A stretch of DNA of 60,144 bases, from assembly GCF_000794385.1 (NCBI RefSeq), contig NZ_JTJB01000004.1, forward strand, positions 1 through 60,144. Reading direction: 5' to 3'. Source of the stretch: Thermus sp. 2.9. Its GTDB lineage: Bacteria; Deinococcota; Deinococci; Deinococcales; Thermaceae. This document shows positions 7,751-17,525 of this stretch, piece after piece (position 1 is the first letter of the stretch; every line of letters starts with the position of its first letter). A model generated the notes under the pieces. The model saw only the letters and a program-made list of their open reading frames with translations, had not been told where the DNA came from and searched no databases. Position numbers and translations under genes: made by a program.

Positions 7751-8038
7751 ATGCGCAGGTGGTCAGCGAAGGAAAAGGCAAAAATTGTGTTGGAGGTCTT
7801 GTCGGGTCAAAGGACCGTGGCCGAAGCCTGCCGGGCTTATGGGGTGGCGGAGTCCCTCCTTTACCGCTGGCAGCGGGAGTTCCTGGAGAACGCCCACGCC
7901 GCCTTCACCTCCGGCTGCGCGGAGCAGGAGGCCCGCATCCGCGAGCTGGAACGCTTGGTCGGCCAGATGGCCCTGGAGCTGGAGGTCCTAAAAAAAGCCT
8001 CGGGGCTCTACCGGCAAAGGAAAGGCGGGAGCTGGTGA
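7751..8038 (+). CDS. IS3-family OrfA (HTH protein)
   Basis: Ninety-five residues. The N-terminal helix-turn-helix reads RRWSAKEKAKIVLEVLSGQR, TVAEACRAYGVAESLLYRW. It is followed by a leucine-zipper-like helix (QEARIRELERLVGQMALELEVLKK) used for multimerisation. Near its end the codons CTA AAA AAA form an A7 run at 7990-7996 where ribosomes can slip -1 into orfB and make the OrfAB transposase. Its stop overlaps a possible orfB GTG (8035). Confidence 0.88.
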   Translation: MRRWSAKEKAKIVLEVLSGQRTVAEACRAYGVAESLLYRWQREFLENAHAAFTSGCAEQEARIRELERLVGQMALELEVLKKASGLYRQRKGGSW

Positions 8039-8874
8039 AGGCCCTCAAGGGAGCCTACCCCCTCCGCCTGCTTTCCCGGGTCCTCAGGGTGCCCCGGAGC
8101 ACCCTCTACTACCGGCCCCAGGACCCCCCTCCCGAGGAGAGGGCCCTCCGGGAACGCTTGCGGGCCCTGGCGGCGGCCTGGCCCCGGTACGGCTACCGGC
8201 GCCTCACCGCCCTCTTGCGGGGGGAAGGTGTCCAGGTGGGGGAGAAGCGGGTGCGCTCCCTGATGCGCGAGGAGGGCTTGCTCCTTCCCCGCAAGGGGCC
8301 CTCCCCCAGGACCACCTCCCCAGGGGGCCTTCTCCCGGAAGGGGTGAAGAACCTCCTGCCGGGACTCGCGGTGACCCGCCCGCACCAGGTGTGGGTGGCG
8401 GACCTGAGCTACGTGGTCCTGGGGGAGGGGGTGGCCTATCTGGCGGTGGTGATGGACCTCCACACCCGCAAGATCCTGGGGGTGGCCCTGGGGCCGAGGC
8501 TGTCCCAGGGGCTTGCTCTTGCGGCCCTGGAGATGGCCCTGAGGGAGGGGTGTCCCGAGGTGCACCATTCGGACCGGGGGGTGCAGTACACCTCCAGGGC
8601 GTATGTGGAGCGGCTTTTGGGGCTAGGGGTGCGGCTCAGTTACGCGGGGACGGGGAGGCCTTGGGAGAACGGGCACGCGGAGCGGTTGATCCGGACGATC
8701 AAAGAGGAGTGGGTGGCCTTGCGGGAGTACAGGACCCTGGCGGAGGCGCGGGCCTCGGTGGAGCGGTTTGTCTTCCAGGTGTACAACCGTAAGCGTCCTC
8801 ACTCGGCCTTGGATTACATGACGCCCGAGGCCTTTTCGGAGAGCCTGTTGAAAGGGGATGGGAGCCCTGACTAA
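8035..8874 (+). CDS. IS3-family OrfB transposase (DDE integrase core)
   Basis: The catalytic part of the transposase. It has an HTH_21-like region (LRALAAAWPRYGYRRLTALL, KRVRSLMREEGL) and then the rve integrase core with DDE residues in VWVADLSYV, HHSDRGVQYTS and ENGHAERLIRTIKEEW, ending with YNRKRPHSALDYMTPEAF. The frame is open upstream of the A7 site, as expected for a -1 frameshift fusion with OrfA, so the active product is probably 7751-8874. Independent initiation at GTG 8035 is the alternative. Confidence 0.88.
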   Translation: MKALKGAYPLRLLSRVLRVPRSTLYYRPQDPPPEERALRERLRALAAAWPRYGYRRLTALLRGEGVQVGEKRVRSLMREEGLLLPRKGPSPRTTSPGGLLPEGVKNLLPGLAVTRPHQVWVADLSYVVLGEGVAYLAVVMDLHTRKILGVALGPRLSQGLALAALEMALREGCPEVHHSDRGVQYTSRAYVERLLGLGVRLSYAGTGRPWENGHAERLIRTIKEEWVALREYRTLAEARASVERFVFQVYNRKRPHSALDYMTPEAFSESLLKGDGSPD

Positions 8875-8908
8875 ACTGACCGGTAAGGTGGTCCAAATTT
8901 AGGGCCGC

Positions 8909-8911
8909 AGT
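8909..8911. repeat. Target-site duplication, right copy (AGT)
   Basis: AGT directly follows the right inverted repeat and matches the copy at 7684-7686. Confidence 0.8.
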
Positions 8912-9172
8912 ACACTCCAGGAAGAGGGCCACCTCCGCCAGGACCCGGCCTGGCCCCTCCACGTGGAGGACCACCTGCTTCCTTCCCTCGGGGTCTAGCT
9001 TGTAGACCTTGATGAGCCCCTTTTGCACCACGAAGAGGGCCCGGACGGCCTCCCCCTCTAAAAAGAGCACCTCCCCCTTTCGCAGGGGGCGGGGCCGGGC
9101 TTCCCGGGCCAAGGCTTCCAGGTCCTTGGGGTCCAGCTCGCGGAAGAGGGGTACTTGGGCCAGGTCCACGCT

Positions 9173-10993
9173 TCACCCCCTTAGGGCCTCGAGGCGCCTT
9201 TTGGCTTCCTGCAGGAAGGGCTCCAGCTTTAAGGCCCGGGCGTACGCCTCCTTGGCCACCTCCTTGTAGCCCAGGGCCTCGGCCAGGTCCCCCAGGCGCA
9301 GCAGGCCGGAAAGGGCCCTTTCCTGGAGGTAGGTCCGTTCCGCCTCCGCCCACTCCCCGTAGGGGTCGTCGCCGAAGAGGGGGCCTTTGTAAAGCTCCAG
9401 GGCCTGGCGGAGGGTTTTGAAGGCGGAAAGCCCCTCCTCTAGGTCCGCTTTGCGCATGAGCTCCTCAAAGCGCTCAAAGTCCAGGAAGCGCCGCTCCGGA
9501 AGGCGCAGGCGGTAGTACTCCCCTTCCCGCTCCACGATGCCGGGCAGGGCCTTGCGCAGGTGGTAAACCAGGGCGTACACCTCTTGCCGGGCCCGCTCGG
9601 GTTCCAACTCGGGGAAGAAGGCCTCGGCCAGGTCGTCCGTATAGAGGGCCCGGTCCTTGTTGGCCAGGAGGAACTTGAACAGGCGGTAAGCCCCGCTGCG
9701 GCCAAAGTCCTTGGGGGAGAGCTCCTTGCCCCGGAAGCGGAGGCGGAAGCCCCCCAGGGCGTAGACCTCGAGGTCCAGCTCCCGCGCCTCGCTTTGGGGA
9801 AAGAGGAGGGGAACGGCGAGCCGGGAGAACCAGAGGGCGGGGGCGGCGGGGCCGGTGGGGGGTTTGGGCGCACGGGCGTGGAACAAGGTGCCCACGGCCG
9901 CCACCTGCCCCTTGGCCCAAAGGGGCAGGCAGATCCTGGGCCTCCCTTCCGCTTCGGGGCATTGGGGTAGGCCGTTTTTCAGGCCCACCACCTCCCCCCG
10001 CCAGGCGGGGCAGTCCTGCATGGCGCACGGGGGCACGAGCCCCAGCTCCATCCGCTCCCCGGCTGGGGTCACCAGCCTTACCCCGGTGGCCTGGGCCAGG
10101 CGTTTGAGCCCCTGGAGGAAGGTCTGCCGGGCCTCGGAAACCTCCCCGCGGTGGAGCCGTTCCCCTAAGGCCAAAAGCCCCACCTCCCCCAGGCGGGTGA
10201 GGAGGGTGTAGAGGGTGCTGGCGAAAAGGGGGGCGATGCGGGAAAGGGCCTCGAGGGCCTCCTCGTGGTCCAGGCCCGGGTTCCGCGCTGCCAGGTTGAG
10301 CACGCCGATGAGGCCGTGGGGAAGCTCCAGGGGGTAGCAGATATAGGTCTGGTAGCCCAGCTGCTTCACCTTTTGCCGCAGGTACCGGGGGTCTTGCTGC
10401 AGGGCGTGGGTGAAGAGGGGCTCCCGACGCAGGGCCACGATGCCCGGGTACCCCTCGCCCAGGTGAAACCAGGGCTTCTCTAAAAACGCTTCCCGGTGGA
10501 GCCCCTCGTAGGCGGTGAGGATCAGGTGATGCCCTTCAGGGTCGGCCAAAAAGAGCTCGGCGGCCTCCATGCCCAGGGCCTTACGCAAGGTGCCCAAGAA
10601 GGTCTCCAGAGCCTCCGGGAGGGCTTCGGGATGGTGTAGGAGGTGCTGCGTAAGGCGGGAGAGCTCCAGCAGGAGGTCCGGGGGCTCGGCCTTTTCTGGG
10701 TAAAACTCTATTAAAAAGCCCCCATCCTCCCGGTACCCCTGGCAGCGCAGGCGCTTGCCCTTGAGGAGCAGAGGGGTGCTGGCCCGGTAGGCTCCCCGCT
10801 TCAGCTCCCGCTGCACAGGGCAGCGGGCGCAGAGAGGGCGGCCAAAGGGGTCCTGACCCTGCACCAGGAGGGCACAGGGGAGATCGGACCCTTCCAGGCC
10901 CAAGGAGGGGTCGGCCTCCAGGACCTCCGCCCACCCTTCAGCGGTGAGCCTGAGCCGGGCTAAAGGCCGCATCGCCTTCAGGGTAGGGCCCAT
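9173..10993 (-). CDS. dnrS: DnrS-type regulator (GAF plus SARP/BTAD)
   Basis: A 606-residue cytoplasmic regulator. The N-terminal ~100 residues look PAS-like and carry a CARC pair (GRPLCARCPVQRELKRG). A GAF domain follows (about 115-270, with LGEGYPGIVALRREPLFTH and LIGVLNLAARNPG), then a second sensory region with CPAW and CPEAEGRPRICLPLW. From about 415 there is a winged helix of the SARP/OmpR type (LSPKDFGRSGAYRLFKFLLA) and a bacterial transcriptional activation domain of helical repeats. In Thermus, DnrS works with DnrT to switch on nar genes under nitrate without oxygen. It is divergent from narC, and dnrT follows in the same operon. This copy is intact. Confidence 0.85.
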   Translation of the reverse strand: MGPTLKAMRPLARLRLTAEGWAEVLEADPSLGLEGSDLPCALLVQGQDPFGRPLCARCPVQRELKRGAYRASTPLLLKGKRLRCQGYREDGGFLIEFYPEKAEPPDLLLELSRLTQHLLHHPEALPEALETFLGTLRKALGMEAAELFLADPEGHHLILTAYEGLHREAFLEKPWFHLGEGYPGIVALRREPLFTHALQQDPRYLRQKVKQLGYQTYICYPLELPHGLIGVLNLAARNPGLDHEEALEALSRIAPLFASTLYTLLTRLGEVGLLALGERLHRGEVSEARQTFLQGLKRLAQATGVRLVTPAGERMELGLVPPCAMQDCPAWRGEVVGLKNGLPQCPEAEGRPRICLPLWAKGQVAAVGTLFHARAPKPPTGPAAPALWFSRLAVPLLFPQSEARELDLEVYALGGFRLRFRGKELSPKDFGRSGAYRLFKFLLANKDRALYTDDLAEAFFPELEPERARQEVYALVYHLRKALPGIVEREGEYYRLRLPERRFLDFERFEELMRKADLEEGLSAFKTLRQALELYKGPLFGDDPYGEWAEAERTYLQERALSGLLRLGDLAEALGYKEVAKEAYARALKLEPFLQEAKRRLEALRG

Positions 10994-11067
10994 CTCTTAG
11001 GACAGATGTCCCGGGCCGGGCAAGTGGCCGCCAGGCGGTGCCCCCACACTGAGGGCCGGAGGTGAGG
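10994..11067. promoter_or_regulatory. dnrS-narC divergent control region with palindrome
   Basis: Only 74 bases separate the dnrS ATG from the narC ATG. The region contains a perfect inverted repeat, GGACAGATGTCC at 11000-11011, unlike the CCWTGAC palindromes found elsewhere in the window. I see no strong sigma-A hexamers, which fits activator-dependent transcription of nar. GGAGGTGA precedes narC. Confidence 0.5.
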
Positions 11068-11859
11068 ATGAAGCGAAGGCTCTATCCCCTGGTCCTGGCC
11101 TTCCTCCTGGTCCCTGCCTGGGCCCAGGAGGGGAAGGCCCTTTACGGCCAGTTCTGCGCCAGCTGCCACGGGGCCGAGGCCCAGGGCATCCCTGGGGCCA
11201 TCCCGCCCTTGGCCGGGAACCCCAGGGCCCAGGACGAAACGCACGTGGTCCAGGTGGTGCGCCAAGGGCTTTCCGGGCCCTTGGAGGTGGGGGGTGTCAC
11301 CTACAACGGCGTGATGCCTCCCCTGCCGCAGGTTTCCGAGGCAGAGGCAAGGGCCATCGCCCAGTACCTGAAGAGCCTGGGCGGGGCCCCTGCCGAGGCG
11401 GCCCCCCCGGCGCCTAGGGTCCAAGGGGATGCCGCCTTGGGCCGGGCCCTTTACCTGGGGCAGAAGCCCTTGCGAAACGGCGGCGCTCCCTGCCAGGCCT
11501 GCCACACCGTGGCCGGGGTGGGTTTCTTCGGTGGGGGTTCCCTGGGCAAGGACCTCATGGACGCCGCCAAGCGGCTGGGCGGGGAGGCTGGGCTTTCCGC
11601 CCTGCTCACCAACCCCGCCTTCCCGGTAATGCGGGAGGCCTATAAGGGCAGGCCGCTTACCGAGGCCGAGGCGGCAGCCTTGGCGGCGTTCTTGGTGCAG
11701 GTTTCGCAGGAAGCCCCGAGGCCCCCTTCCCTGTACCTGGGCCGCTTCTTGGTGGCGGGGGTATTCCTCTTGGGGCTCCTTTTGGTCTACCAGGCGGCGG
11801 TGTGGCAGCTCCGCCCCAGGAGCCTGGCGGAGCGCATTCGGAGCCAGCTTAGGAGGTGA
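11068..11859 (+). CDS. narC: NarC diheme cytochrome c
   Basis: About 263 residues, the first nar gene as in other Thermus. It has a signal peptide ([16 protein letters not shown]), a first heme site CASCH ([12 protein letters not shown]) with the methionine region [10 protein letters not shown], and a second heme site CQACH. A single C-terminal membrane helix ([20 protein letters not shown]) leaves a short positively charged tail. NarC hands electrons from the nitrate reductase membrane part to periplasmic acceptors and is needed for enzyme assembly in Thermus. ATG 11068 is chosen because GGAGGTGAGG stands at the right distance; GTG 11062 is the alternative. The stop lies inside the narG ribosome site. 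Confidence 0.9.
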   Translation: MKRRLYPLVLAFLLVPAWAQEGKALYGQFCASCHGAEAQGIPGAIPPLAGNPRAQDETHVVQVVRQGLSGPLEVGGVTYNGVMPPLPQVSEAEARAIAQYLKSLGGAPAEAAPPAPRVQGDAALGRALYLGQKPLRNGGAPCQACHTVAGVGFFGGGSLGKDLMDAAKRLGGEAGLSALLTNPAFPVMREAYKGRPLTEAEAAALAAFLVQVSQEAPRPPSLYLGRFLVAGVFLLGLLLVYQAAVWQLRPRSLAERIRSQLRR

Positions 11860-11861
11860 GC

Positions 11862-14800
11862 ATGAGGGACTGGATCAAGGAGATAGAAAACCCGGCGGAG
11901 AGGAAGTGGGAGGAGTTCTACCGCAACCGCTTTCAGCACGACAAAAGGGTGCGCACCACCCACGGGGTGAACTGCACCGGCTCCTGCTCCTGGGAGGTCT
12001 TCGTCAAGGACGGCATCGTTACCTGGGAACTCCAGGCCACGGACTACCCGAGCCTCGAGGCCGGCCTTCCCCCCTACGAGCCCCGGGGGTGCCAGCGGGG
12101 CATCAGCTTTAGCTGGTACCAGTACAGCCCCATCCGGGTGAAGTACCCCTACGCCCGCGGGGCCCTTTTGGACCTCTGGCGCGAGGCCAAGGCCAAGCAC
12201 CCAGACCCCGTGGCCGCCTGGGAGGCCATCCAGAGCGACCCCCACCAGCGCAAGCGCTACCAAAAGGCGAGGGGCAAGGGAGGTTTCCGCCGGGTGTCCT
12301 GGGACGAGGCGCTGGAACTCATCGCCGCCGCGGTGGTTTCCACGGTGAAGCGCCATGGGCCAGACCGGGTCATCGGGTTTTCCCCCATCCCCGCCATGAG
12401 CCAGGTTTCCTACGCCGCCGGAAGCCGCTTCCTCTCCCTCTTGGGCGGCGTGCCCATGAGCTTTTACGACTGGTATTGCGACCTGCCCAACGCCTCGCCG
12501 GAGATCTGGGGGGAGCAGACGGACGTCCACGAGTCCGCCGACTGGTACAACGCCCGCTTCATCGCCGTCATGGGCTCCAACCTCAACATGACCCGCACCC
12601 CGGACACCCACTTCATCGCCGAGGTGCGGCACGCCGGGGCCAAGCTCACCGTCTTCAGCCCCGACTTCTCCCAGGTTTCCAAGTACGCCGACTGGTGGAT
12701 CCCCATAAACCCCGGTCAGGACGGCGCCTTTTGGATGGCGGTGAACCACGTTCTCCTGAAGGAGTTCTACGCCGATCAGGAGGTGTCCTACTTCCAGGAC
12801 TACCTGAAGCGCTACACGGATAGCCCCTTCCTGGTGGAGATCAAGGACGGCCGTCCCGGGCGCTACCTCCGGGCGAACCGCCTTGCGGCGTACGCCGAGG
12901 AGGAAAACGGCGACTTCAAGCTCCTCATCTACGACGAGGCCAAGGGTCCCCGGATGCCCGCTGGAACTTTGGGCTTCCGCTGGCAGAAGGAAAAGGGCAA
13001 GTGGAACCTGAAGCTGGAAGACCCCAAGACCGGCGAACCCCTTAACCCCCGCCTCACCCTCCTGGGGGTGGAGGACGAGGTGGTCCTGGTGGAGCTGGAC
13101 GATTTCGCCTCGGACCGCAAGCTCAAGCGCGGGGTTCCCGTGAAGTACCTCACCACCAGGGAAGGGGAGAAGGTGGCGGTGGCCACGGTCTTTGACCTGC
13201 TCATGGCCCAGTTCGGGGTGGGCCGGGGTCTGCCCGGGGACTACCCGCAAAGCTACGAGGACGACCTGCCCTACACCCCGGCTTGGCAGGAGAAGTGGAC
13301 GGGGATCCACCGGGAAACCCTCCTCCGGTACGCCCGGGCCTGGGGGGAGAATGGCCTTAAGACCCAGGGGAAAAACCTCATCATCATCGGCGCCGGCATC
13401 AACCACTGGTACCACAACAACCTCATGTACCGCGCCGGGATCGTGGCCCTCATGCTCACGGGGAGCGTGGGGGTGAACGGGGGCGGCCTCGCCCACTACG
13501 TGGGCCAGGAGAAGCTCGCCAACCAGGCCAGCTGGGGGCCCATCGCCTTCGCCACCGACTGGGGCTACCCCCCTCGGCAGCAGAACACGCCGAGCTTCCA
13601 CTACGTCCACTCGGACCAGTGGCGCTACGAGCGTGGCTTCTCCGCCTACGACAAGACGGCCCAGGGGCTTTCCGACCACACCGTGGACCACCAGGTGCGG
13701 GCGGTGCGCAAGGGGTGGCTTCCCTTCTTCCCGCAATTCAACAAGAACCCCTTGGAGGTGGTGAAGGAGGCGGAGGCCAAAGGGGCCAAGACCGAGGCGG
13801 AGGTGGTCCAGTACGTGGTGGAAGCCCTGAAGCGGGGCGAGCTGAGGTTCGCCGTGGAAGACCCGGACGCCCCGGAGAACTGGCCCAGGGTCTGGTTTAT
13901 CTGGCGGGGGAACGCCATCGGCACCAGCGCCAAGGGGCACGAGTTCTTCCTGAAGCACTACCTGGGCACCCACACCAACGCCATCGCCGAGGAGGTGGCG
14001 GAAGAGCAGGTGGCGGAGGTGGTGTACCGCAAGCCTGCCCCCGAGGGCAAGCTGGACCTGGTGGTGGACCTCAACTTCCGCATGGACACCAGCGCACTTT
14101 ATTCCGACATCGTTCTTCCCGCCGCCACCTGGTACGAGAAGGACGACCTGAACACCACCGACCTCCACACCTTCATCAACCCCCTGCAGGCCGCCGTGCC
14201 CCCTTCCTGGGAGTCCAAGCCCGACTGGGAGATTTTCAAGGCCATCGCCAAAAGGGTCTCGGAGCTGGCCAGGGTCCACCTGCCCAAGCCCGTGAAGGAC
14301 ATCGTCATGATCCCCCTGCAGCACGACACCCTCGACGAGCTGGCCCAGCTAGAGGACCGGGACTGGAAGCGGGGCGAGGTGGAGCCCATCCCCGGGAAAA
14401 CCATGCCCAAGTTCCGGGTGGTGGAGCGCGACTACACCCAGCTCTACGAGAAGATGGTCACCCTTGGCCCGGCGGTGGAGAAGAACGGGGTGGGGATGCA
14501 CGGGCTTTCCATTCCCGTGGAGGATTTCTACCGGGAGCTCGCCGAGCGCCAACCCCGGCTTTACCAAGGGGAGAAGCGGCCCAGCCTCGAGGAGCCCCGC
14601 CAGGTGGCGGAAGCCATCCTCTTCCTGGACCCGGTATCCAACGGGGAGCTCGCCTACCGGGCCTTCTTGGACGAGGAGAAGAAAACCGGGGTGAAGCTCA
14701 CCGACCTGGCGGAGGGCAACCGCCACGTCCGCATCTCCTTCAAGGACCTGGTGGCCCAGCCCCGCCGCCAGCTCACCACCCCCACCTGGAGCGCCATCCT

Positions 14801-15452
14801 CAACCAAGGCCGGGCCTACAGCCCCTACACCCTGAACGTGGAGCGCCTCGTTCCCTGGCGCACCCTCACGGGGCGGCAGCACTTCTACCTGGACCACCCC
14901 AACTACCTGGCCTGGGGCGAGCACCTACCCACCTACAAGCCCCGCCCCGAGGTCCACATGCTCCAGGAAACGGAAAAAAGCGCTAAGGAGGCCCAGGGCA
15001 AGCTCATGAACTACATCACCCCCCACGGCAAGTGGTCCATCCACTCCACCTACTCCGAGAACCACCGCATGATGACGCTTTCCCGGGGCGGTTACCCCAT
15101 CTGGCTCAACGACAAGGACGCCGCCGAGCTCGGCATCCAGGACAACGACTGGGTGGAGCTTTTCAACGATAACGGGGTCTTCGTGCAGCGGGCCATCGTC
15201 TCCGCCCGCATTCCCCGGGGCACGGTCTTCGTCTACCACGCCACGGAGCGCACGGTGGGCATTCCCAAGAGCCCGCTAAGGGGCCAGCGGGCGGGGATGA
15301 ACAATTCCATCACCCGGGCCCGCCTCAAGCCCGTGCTGATGTCGGGCGGCTACGCCCAGTTCACCTACGCCTTCAACTACTGGGGGCCTGTGGGGGTGAA
15401 CCGGGACACCTGGGTCTACGTGCGCAAGCTGGAGAAGCCCCCGGAGTGGTAA
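11862..15452 (+). CDS. narG: NarG nitrate reductase alpha subunit
   Basis: The 1196-residue molybdenum subunit that reduces nitrate to nitrite. The N-terminal FS0 cluster motif is [11 protein letters not shown] with a later GCQRGIS cysteine. The Mo-ligand region is [20 protein letters not shown], and [29 protein letters not shown] and the C-terminal [17 protein letters not shown] segments are typical of NarG. There is no Tat signal, so it faces the cytoplasm. AGGAGGTGAGC precedes ATG 11862. narC ends just before it and narH follows after 12 bases. The sequence is full length with no damage. Confidence 0.96.
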   Translation: MRDWIKEIENPAERKWEEFYRNRFQHDKRVRTTHGVNCTGSCSWEVFVKDGIVTWELQATDYPSLEAGLPPYEPRGCQRGISFSWYQYSPIRVKYPYARGALLDLWREAKAKHPDPVAAWEAIQSDPHQRKRYQKARGKGGFRRVSWDEALELIAAAVVSTVKRHGPDRVIGFSPIPAMSQVSYAAGSRFLSLLGGVPMSFYDWYCDLPNASPEIWGEQTDVHESADWYNARFIAVMGSNLNMTRTPDTHFIAEVRHAGAKLTVFSPDFSQVSKYADWWIPINPGQDGAFWMAVNHVLLKEFYADQEVSYFQDYLKRYTDSPFLVEIKDGRPGRYLRANRLAAYAEEENGDFKLLIYDEAKGPRMPAGTLGFRWQKEKGKWNLKLEDPKTGEPLNPRLTLLGVEDEVVLVELDDFASDRKLKRGVPVKYLTTREGEKVAVATVFDLLMAQFGVGRGLPGDYPQSYEDDLPYTPAWQEKWTGIHRETLLRYARAWGENGLKTQGKNLIIIGAGINHWYHNNLMYRAGIVALMLTGSVGVNGGGLAHYVGQEKLANQASWGPIAFATDWGYPPRQQNTPSFHYVHSDQWRYERGFSAYDKTAQGLSDHTVDHQVRAVRKGWLPFFPQFNKNPLEVVKEAEAKGAKTEAEVVQYVVEALKRGELRFAVEDPDAPENWPRVWFIWRGNAIGTSAKGHEFFLKHYLGTHTNAIAEEVAEEQVAEVVYRKPAPEGKLDLVVDLNFRMDTSALYSDIVLPAATWYEKDDLNTTDLHTFINPLQAAVPPSWESKPDWEIFKAIAKRVSELARVHLPKPVKDIVMIPLQHDTLDELAQLEDRDWKRGEVEPIPGKTMPKFRVVERDYTQLYEKMVTLGPAVEKNGVGMHGLSIPVEDFYRELAERQPRLYQGEKRPSLEEPRQVAEAILFLDPVSNGELAYRAFLDEEKKTGVKLTDLAEGNRHVRISFKDLVAQPRRQLTTPTWSAILNQGRAYSPYTLNVERLVPWRTLTGRQHFYLDHPNYLAWGEHLPTYKPRPEVHMLQETEKSAKEAQGKLMNYITPHGKWSIHSTYSENHRMMTLSRGGYPIWLNDKDAAELGIQDNDWVELFNDNGVFVQRAIVSARIPRGTVFVYHATERTVGIPKSPLRGQRAGMNNSITRARLKPVLMSGGYAQFTYAFNYWGPVGVNRDTWVYVRKLEKPPEW

Positions 15453-15464
15453 AGGAGGAAGCCC

Positions 15465-17000
15465 ATGAAGGTTAGAGCCCACATGTCCATGCTCTTCCAT
15501 CTGGACAAGTGCATCGGCTGCCACACCTGCTCCATCGCCTGCAAGAACCTGTGGACCGACCGCAAGGGCGCGGAGTACATGTGGTGGAACAACGTGGAAA
15601 CGCGGCCTGGGGCCGGCTACCCCACGGGCTGGGAGGACCAGGACCGCTTCAAGGGGGGGTGGGCGTACAGGGATGGCCACCTGGACCTTAGGCTCCACTC
15701 CCGCGCCCAAGGCCTTTTCCGCCTTTTCTTCAACCCCGCTTTGCCTTCCTTGGATGACTACTACGAGCCTTATACCTTCCGTTACTCCGACCTTTTCACC
15801 GCCCCCGAAAGCGAGTACCAGCCCACGGCCATCCCCGTTTCCATGATCACCGGGGAGCCCATGACCCCCGAGACTGGGCCCAATTGGGACGATGACCTTG
15901 GAGGAAGCCCTCTCTACGCGCAGAACGATCCCAACCTCAAGGCCCTAGACCCTGAGGTGCGGGCGCAGCTTCAGGAGATTGAGGGGGTGGTCTTCCAATA
16001 CCTGCCCCGGATCTGCAACCACTGCCTGAACCCCGCCTGCGTGGCCGCCTGCCCCAGCGGGGCCATCTACAAGCGGGCCGAAGACGGCGTGGTCCTGGTG
16101 AACGAGAACAAGTGCAAGGCCTGGCGGATGTGCGTGGCCGCTTGCCCCTACAAAAAGGTCTACTACAACTGGGCCACGGGCAAGAGCGAGAAGTGCATCC
16201 TCTGCTTCCCCCGGCTGGAAACCGGCCAGGCCCCGGCCTGCGCCCACTCCTGCGTGGGGCGGATCCGCTACATGGGGGTTTTGCTGTACGATGCCGACCG
16301 CATCCCCGAGGCGGCCATGGTGCCGGACGAGGAGCTGGTGGCCTCCCAGCTCTCCCTCATCCTGGACCCCTTTGACCCCGAGGTCATCGCCGCCGCCCAG
16401 GCGGAAGGGATAGACGAGAGTTGGATCAAGGCGGCCCAGAACTCGCCCATCTACAAGTTCGTCAAGGTCTGGCGGCTCGCCTTGCCCCTCCACCCCGAGT
16501 ACCGCACCCTGGCCATGATGTTCTACGTCCCCCCCCTCTCCCCGGTGGTGGCCACGGTGGAGAAGGCCCTGCGGGCAAGCCAGGGCAATGGGGGCCTGGT
16601 GCGGCTGGACCTGCCGGAAACCGACCTGGACTTTGAGCTTTACGAAAGCCTGGAGAAGGCCCGCATGCCCGTGAAGTACCTGGCCAAGCTCTTCGCCGGC
16701 GGGAACGAGGCCCTCATCCTGCCCATCCTCAAGAAGATGCTGGCGGTGCGCATCCTCAAGCGGCAGGAGAGCCTCGAGGGCCGCCCCACGGAACGGGCGC
16801 TGCGGGTGCTGGCCGATGCGGGCCTCACCCTGGAGGAGGCCGAGGCCATCTACCGCCTCACCACCTTGCCCACCTTGGAGGAGCGGTTCGTCCTGCCCCC
16901 CTACCACCGGGAGATGGCCGCCGAGGTGTGGAAGGATCCGTTGGCCGCCAAGGGCGAGGCGGGTTTCGGCTACATCCAGCCGCCCCTGCGGGGGGAGTAG
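15465..17000 (+). CDS. narH: NarH nitrate reductase beta subunit
   Basis: A 511-residue iron-sulfur subunit that wires NarI to NarG. Four cysteine groups are visible: CIGCHTCSIACKNLW, CNHCLNPACVAACPSGAIYK, CKAWRMCVAACPYKK (Trp replaces one Cys, giving the 3Fe-4S cluster) and CILCFPRLETGQAPACAHSC. The length and the C-terminal domain match the family. AAAGGAGGAAGCCC precedes the ATG. It lies between narG and narJ in the operon. Confidence 0.96.
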   Translation: MKVRAHMSMLFHLDKCIGCHTCSIACKNLWTDRKGAEYMWWNNVETRPGAGYPTGWEDQDRFKGGWAYRDGHLDLRLHSRAQGLFRLFFNPALPSLDDYYEPYTFRYSDLFTAPESEYQPTAIPVSMITGEPMTPETGPNWDDDLGGSPLYAQNDPNLKALDPEVRAQLQEIEGVVFQYLPRICNHCLNPACVAACPSGAIYKRAEDGVVLVNENKCKAWRMCVAACPYKKVYYNWATGKSEKCILCFPRLETGQAPACAHSCVGRIRYMGVLLYDADRIPEAAMVPDEELVASQLSLILDPFDPEVIAAAQAEGIDESWIKAAQNSPIYKFVKVWRLALPLHPEYRTLAMMFYVPPLSPVVATVEKALRASQGNGGLVRLDLPETDLDFELYESLEKARMPVKYLAKLFAGGNEALILPILKKMLAVRILKRQESLEGRPTERALRVLADAGLTLEEAEAIYRLTTLPTLEERFVLPPYHREMAAEVWKDPLAAKGEAGFGYIQPPLRGE

Positions 17001-17009
17001 GGGGGAAGC

Positions 17010-17522
17010 ATGCTGAGCCCCACCTTGTTGGAAACCCTGGCCCTGGCGTTGGACTACCCGGTGCCGGGGCGGCTTGAGGAGCTTTGGCGCCGCTGGATCG
17101 CGTGCCCGAGAAGCCCAGCCAAGCAGCGGCTGGAGCGCTTCCTGCGCCAGGTGGAAGACCTTTCCCTGGGCGAGTGGGAGGAGCTCTACACCCGTACCCT
17201 GGACCTCACCCCCACCACCGCGCCCTATGTGGGCTACGCCGCCTACGGGGAAAGCTACCAGCGGGGCGAGCTTTTGGCCTCTTTGGTGCGGGCTTACCGG
17301 GAGCTCGGCCTGGACCCGGGGAGCGAGCTTCCCGACCACCTGGCCAACGTCCTCCGCTACCTGGCCCGGAGCCAGGCTCCCCTGCCGGAACTTTTGGAGA
17401 TCCTGCCCAAGGCGCTTTCCGAGATGCACCGCACCCTGAAGACCCTGGACGCCAAGAACCCCTACCTCCTGGTCCTCGAGGCCGTCCAGGAGGCCTTGCA
17501 GGGGGTCTTGTCGGGGAGGTGA
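17010..17522 (+). CDS. narJ: NarJ nitrate reductase assembly chaperone
   Basis: A 170-residue all-helical TorD/NarJ chaperone that helps insert molybdenum cofactor into NarG and dock NarGH on NarI. Landmarks are LALALDYPVPGRLEELW, LYTRTLDLTPTTAPYVGYAA (the family YVGY-type loop) and ANVLRYLA. It lacks a signal peptide. It sits nine bases after narH and three before narI. Confidence 0.9.
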   Translation: MLSPTLLETLALALDYPVPGRLEELWRRWIACPRSPAKQRLERFLRQVEDLSLGEWEELYTRTLDLTPTTAPYVGYAAYGESYQRGELLASLVRAYRELGLDPGSELPDHLANVLRYLARSQAPLPELLEILPKALSEMHRTLKTLDAKNPYLLVLEAVQEALQGVLSGR

Positions 17523-17525
17523 AGG

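Larger units (their letters stand above)
7687..8908 (+). mobile_element. IS3-family insertion sequence (1222 bp)
   Basis: The ends form 22-bp inverted repeats with two mismatches; the shared core is AAATTTGGACCACC. The left end starts GCTGCCCC and the right end, read inward, starts GCGGCCCT. Both sides are flanked by AGT (7684-7686 and 8909-8911), a 3-bp target duplication typical of the family. Inside are orfA and orfB with a slippery A run. It looks complete and recently inserted. Confidence 0.93.
7279..9169 (-). pseudogene. dnrT: dnrT, Crp/Fnr-family activator, split by an IS3-family element
   Basis: Two pieces join into one 221-residue regulator when the IS and one copy of its 3-bp duplication are removed. 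The 5' part (9169 down to 8909, GTG start) has the cyclic-nucleotide-like beta barrel: FLEGEAVRALFVVQKGLIKV and EGPGRVLAEVALFLE. The 3' part (7686 to 7279) continues with YPASAEALEESQVLAIPKEAF, the dimer helix and a winged helix with recognition helix TVPEAVSRNLGELYRRGLI. It follows dnrS by three bases. In Thermus the DnrS/DnrT pair activates the nar genes, so this position identifies it as dnrT. As read, only an ~87-residue N-terminal domain plus foreign residues could be made. Confidence 0.85.
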
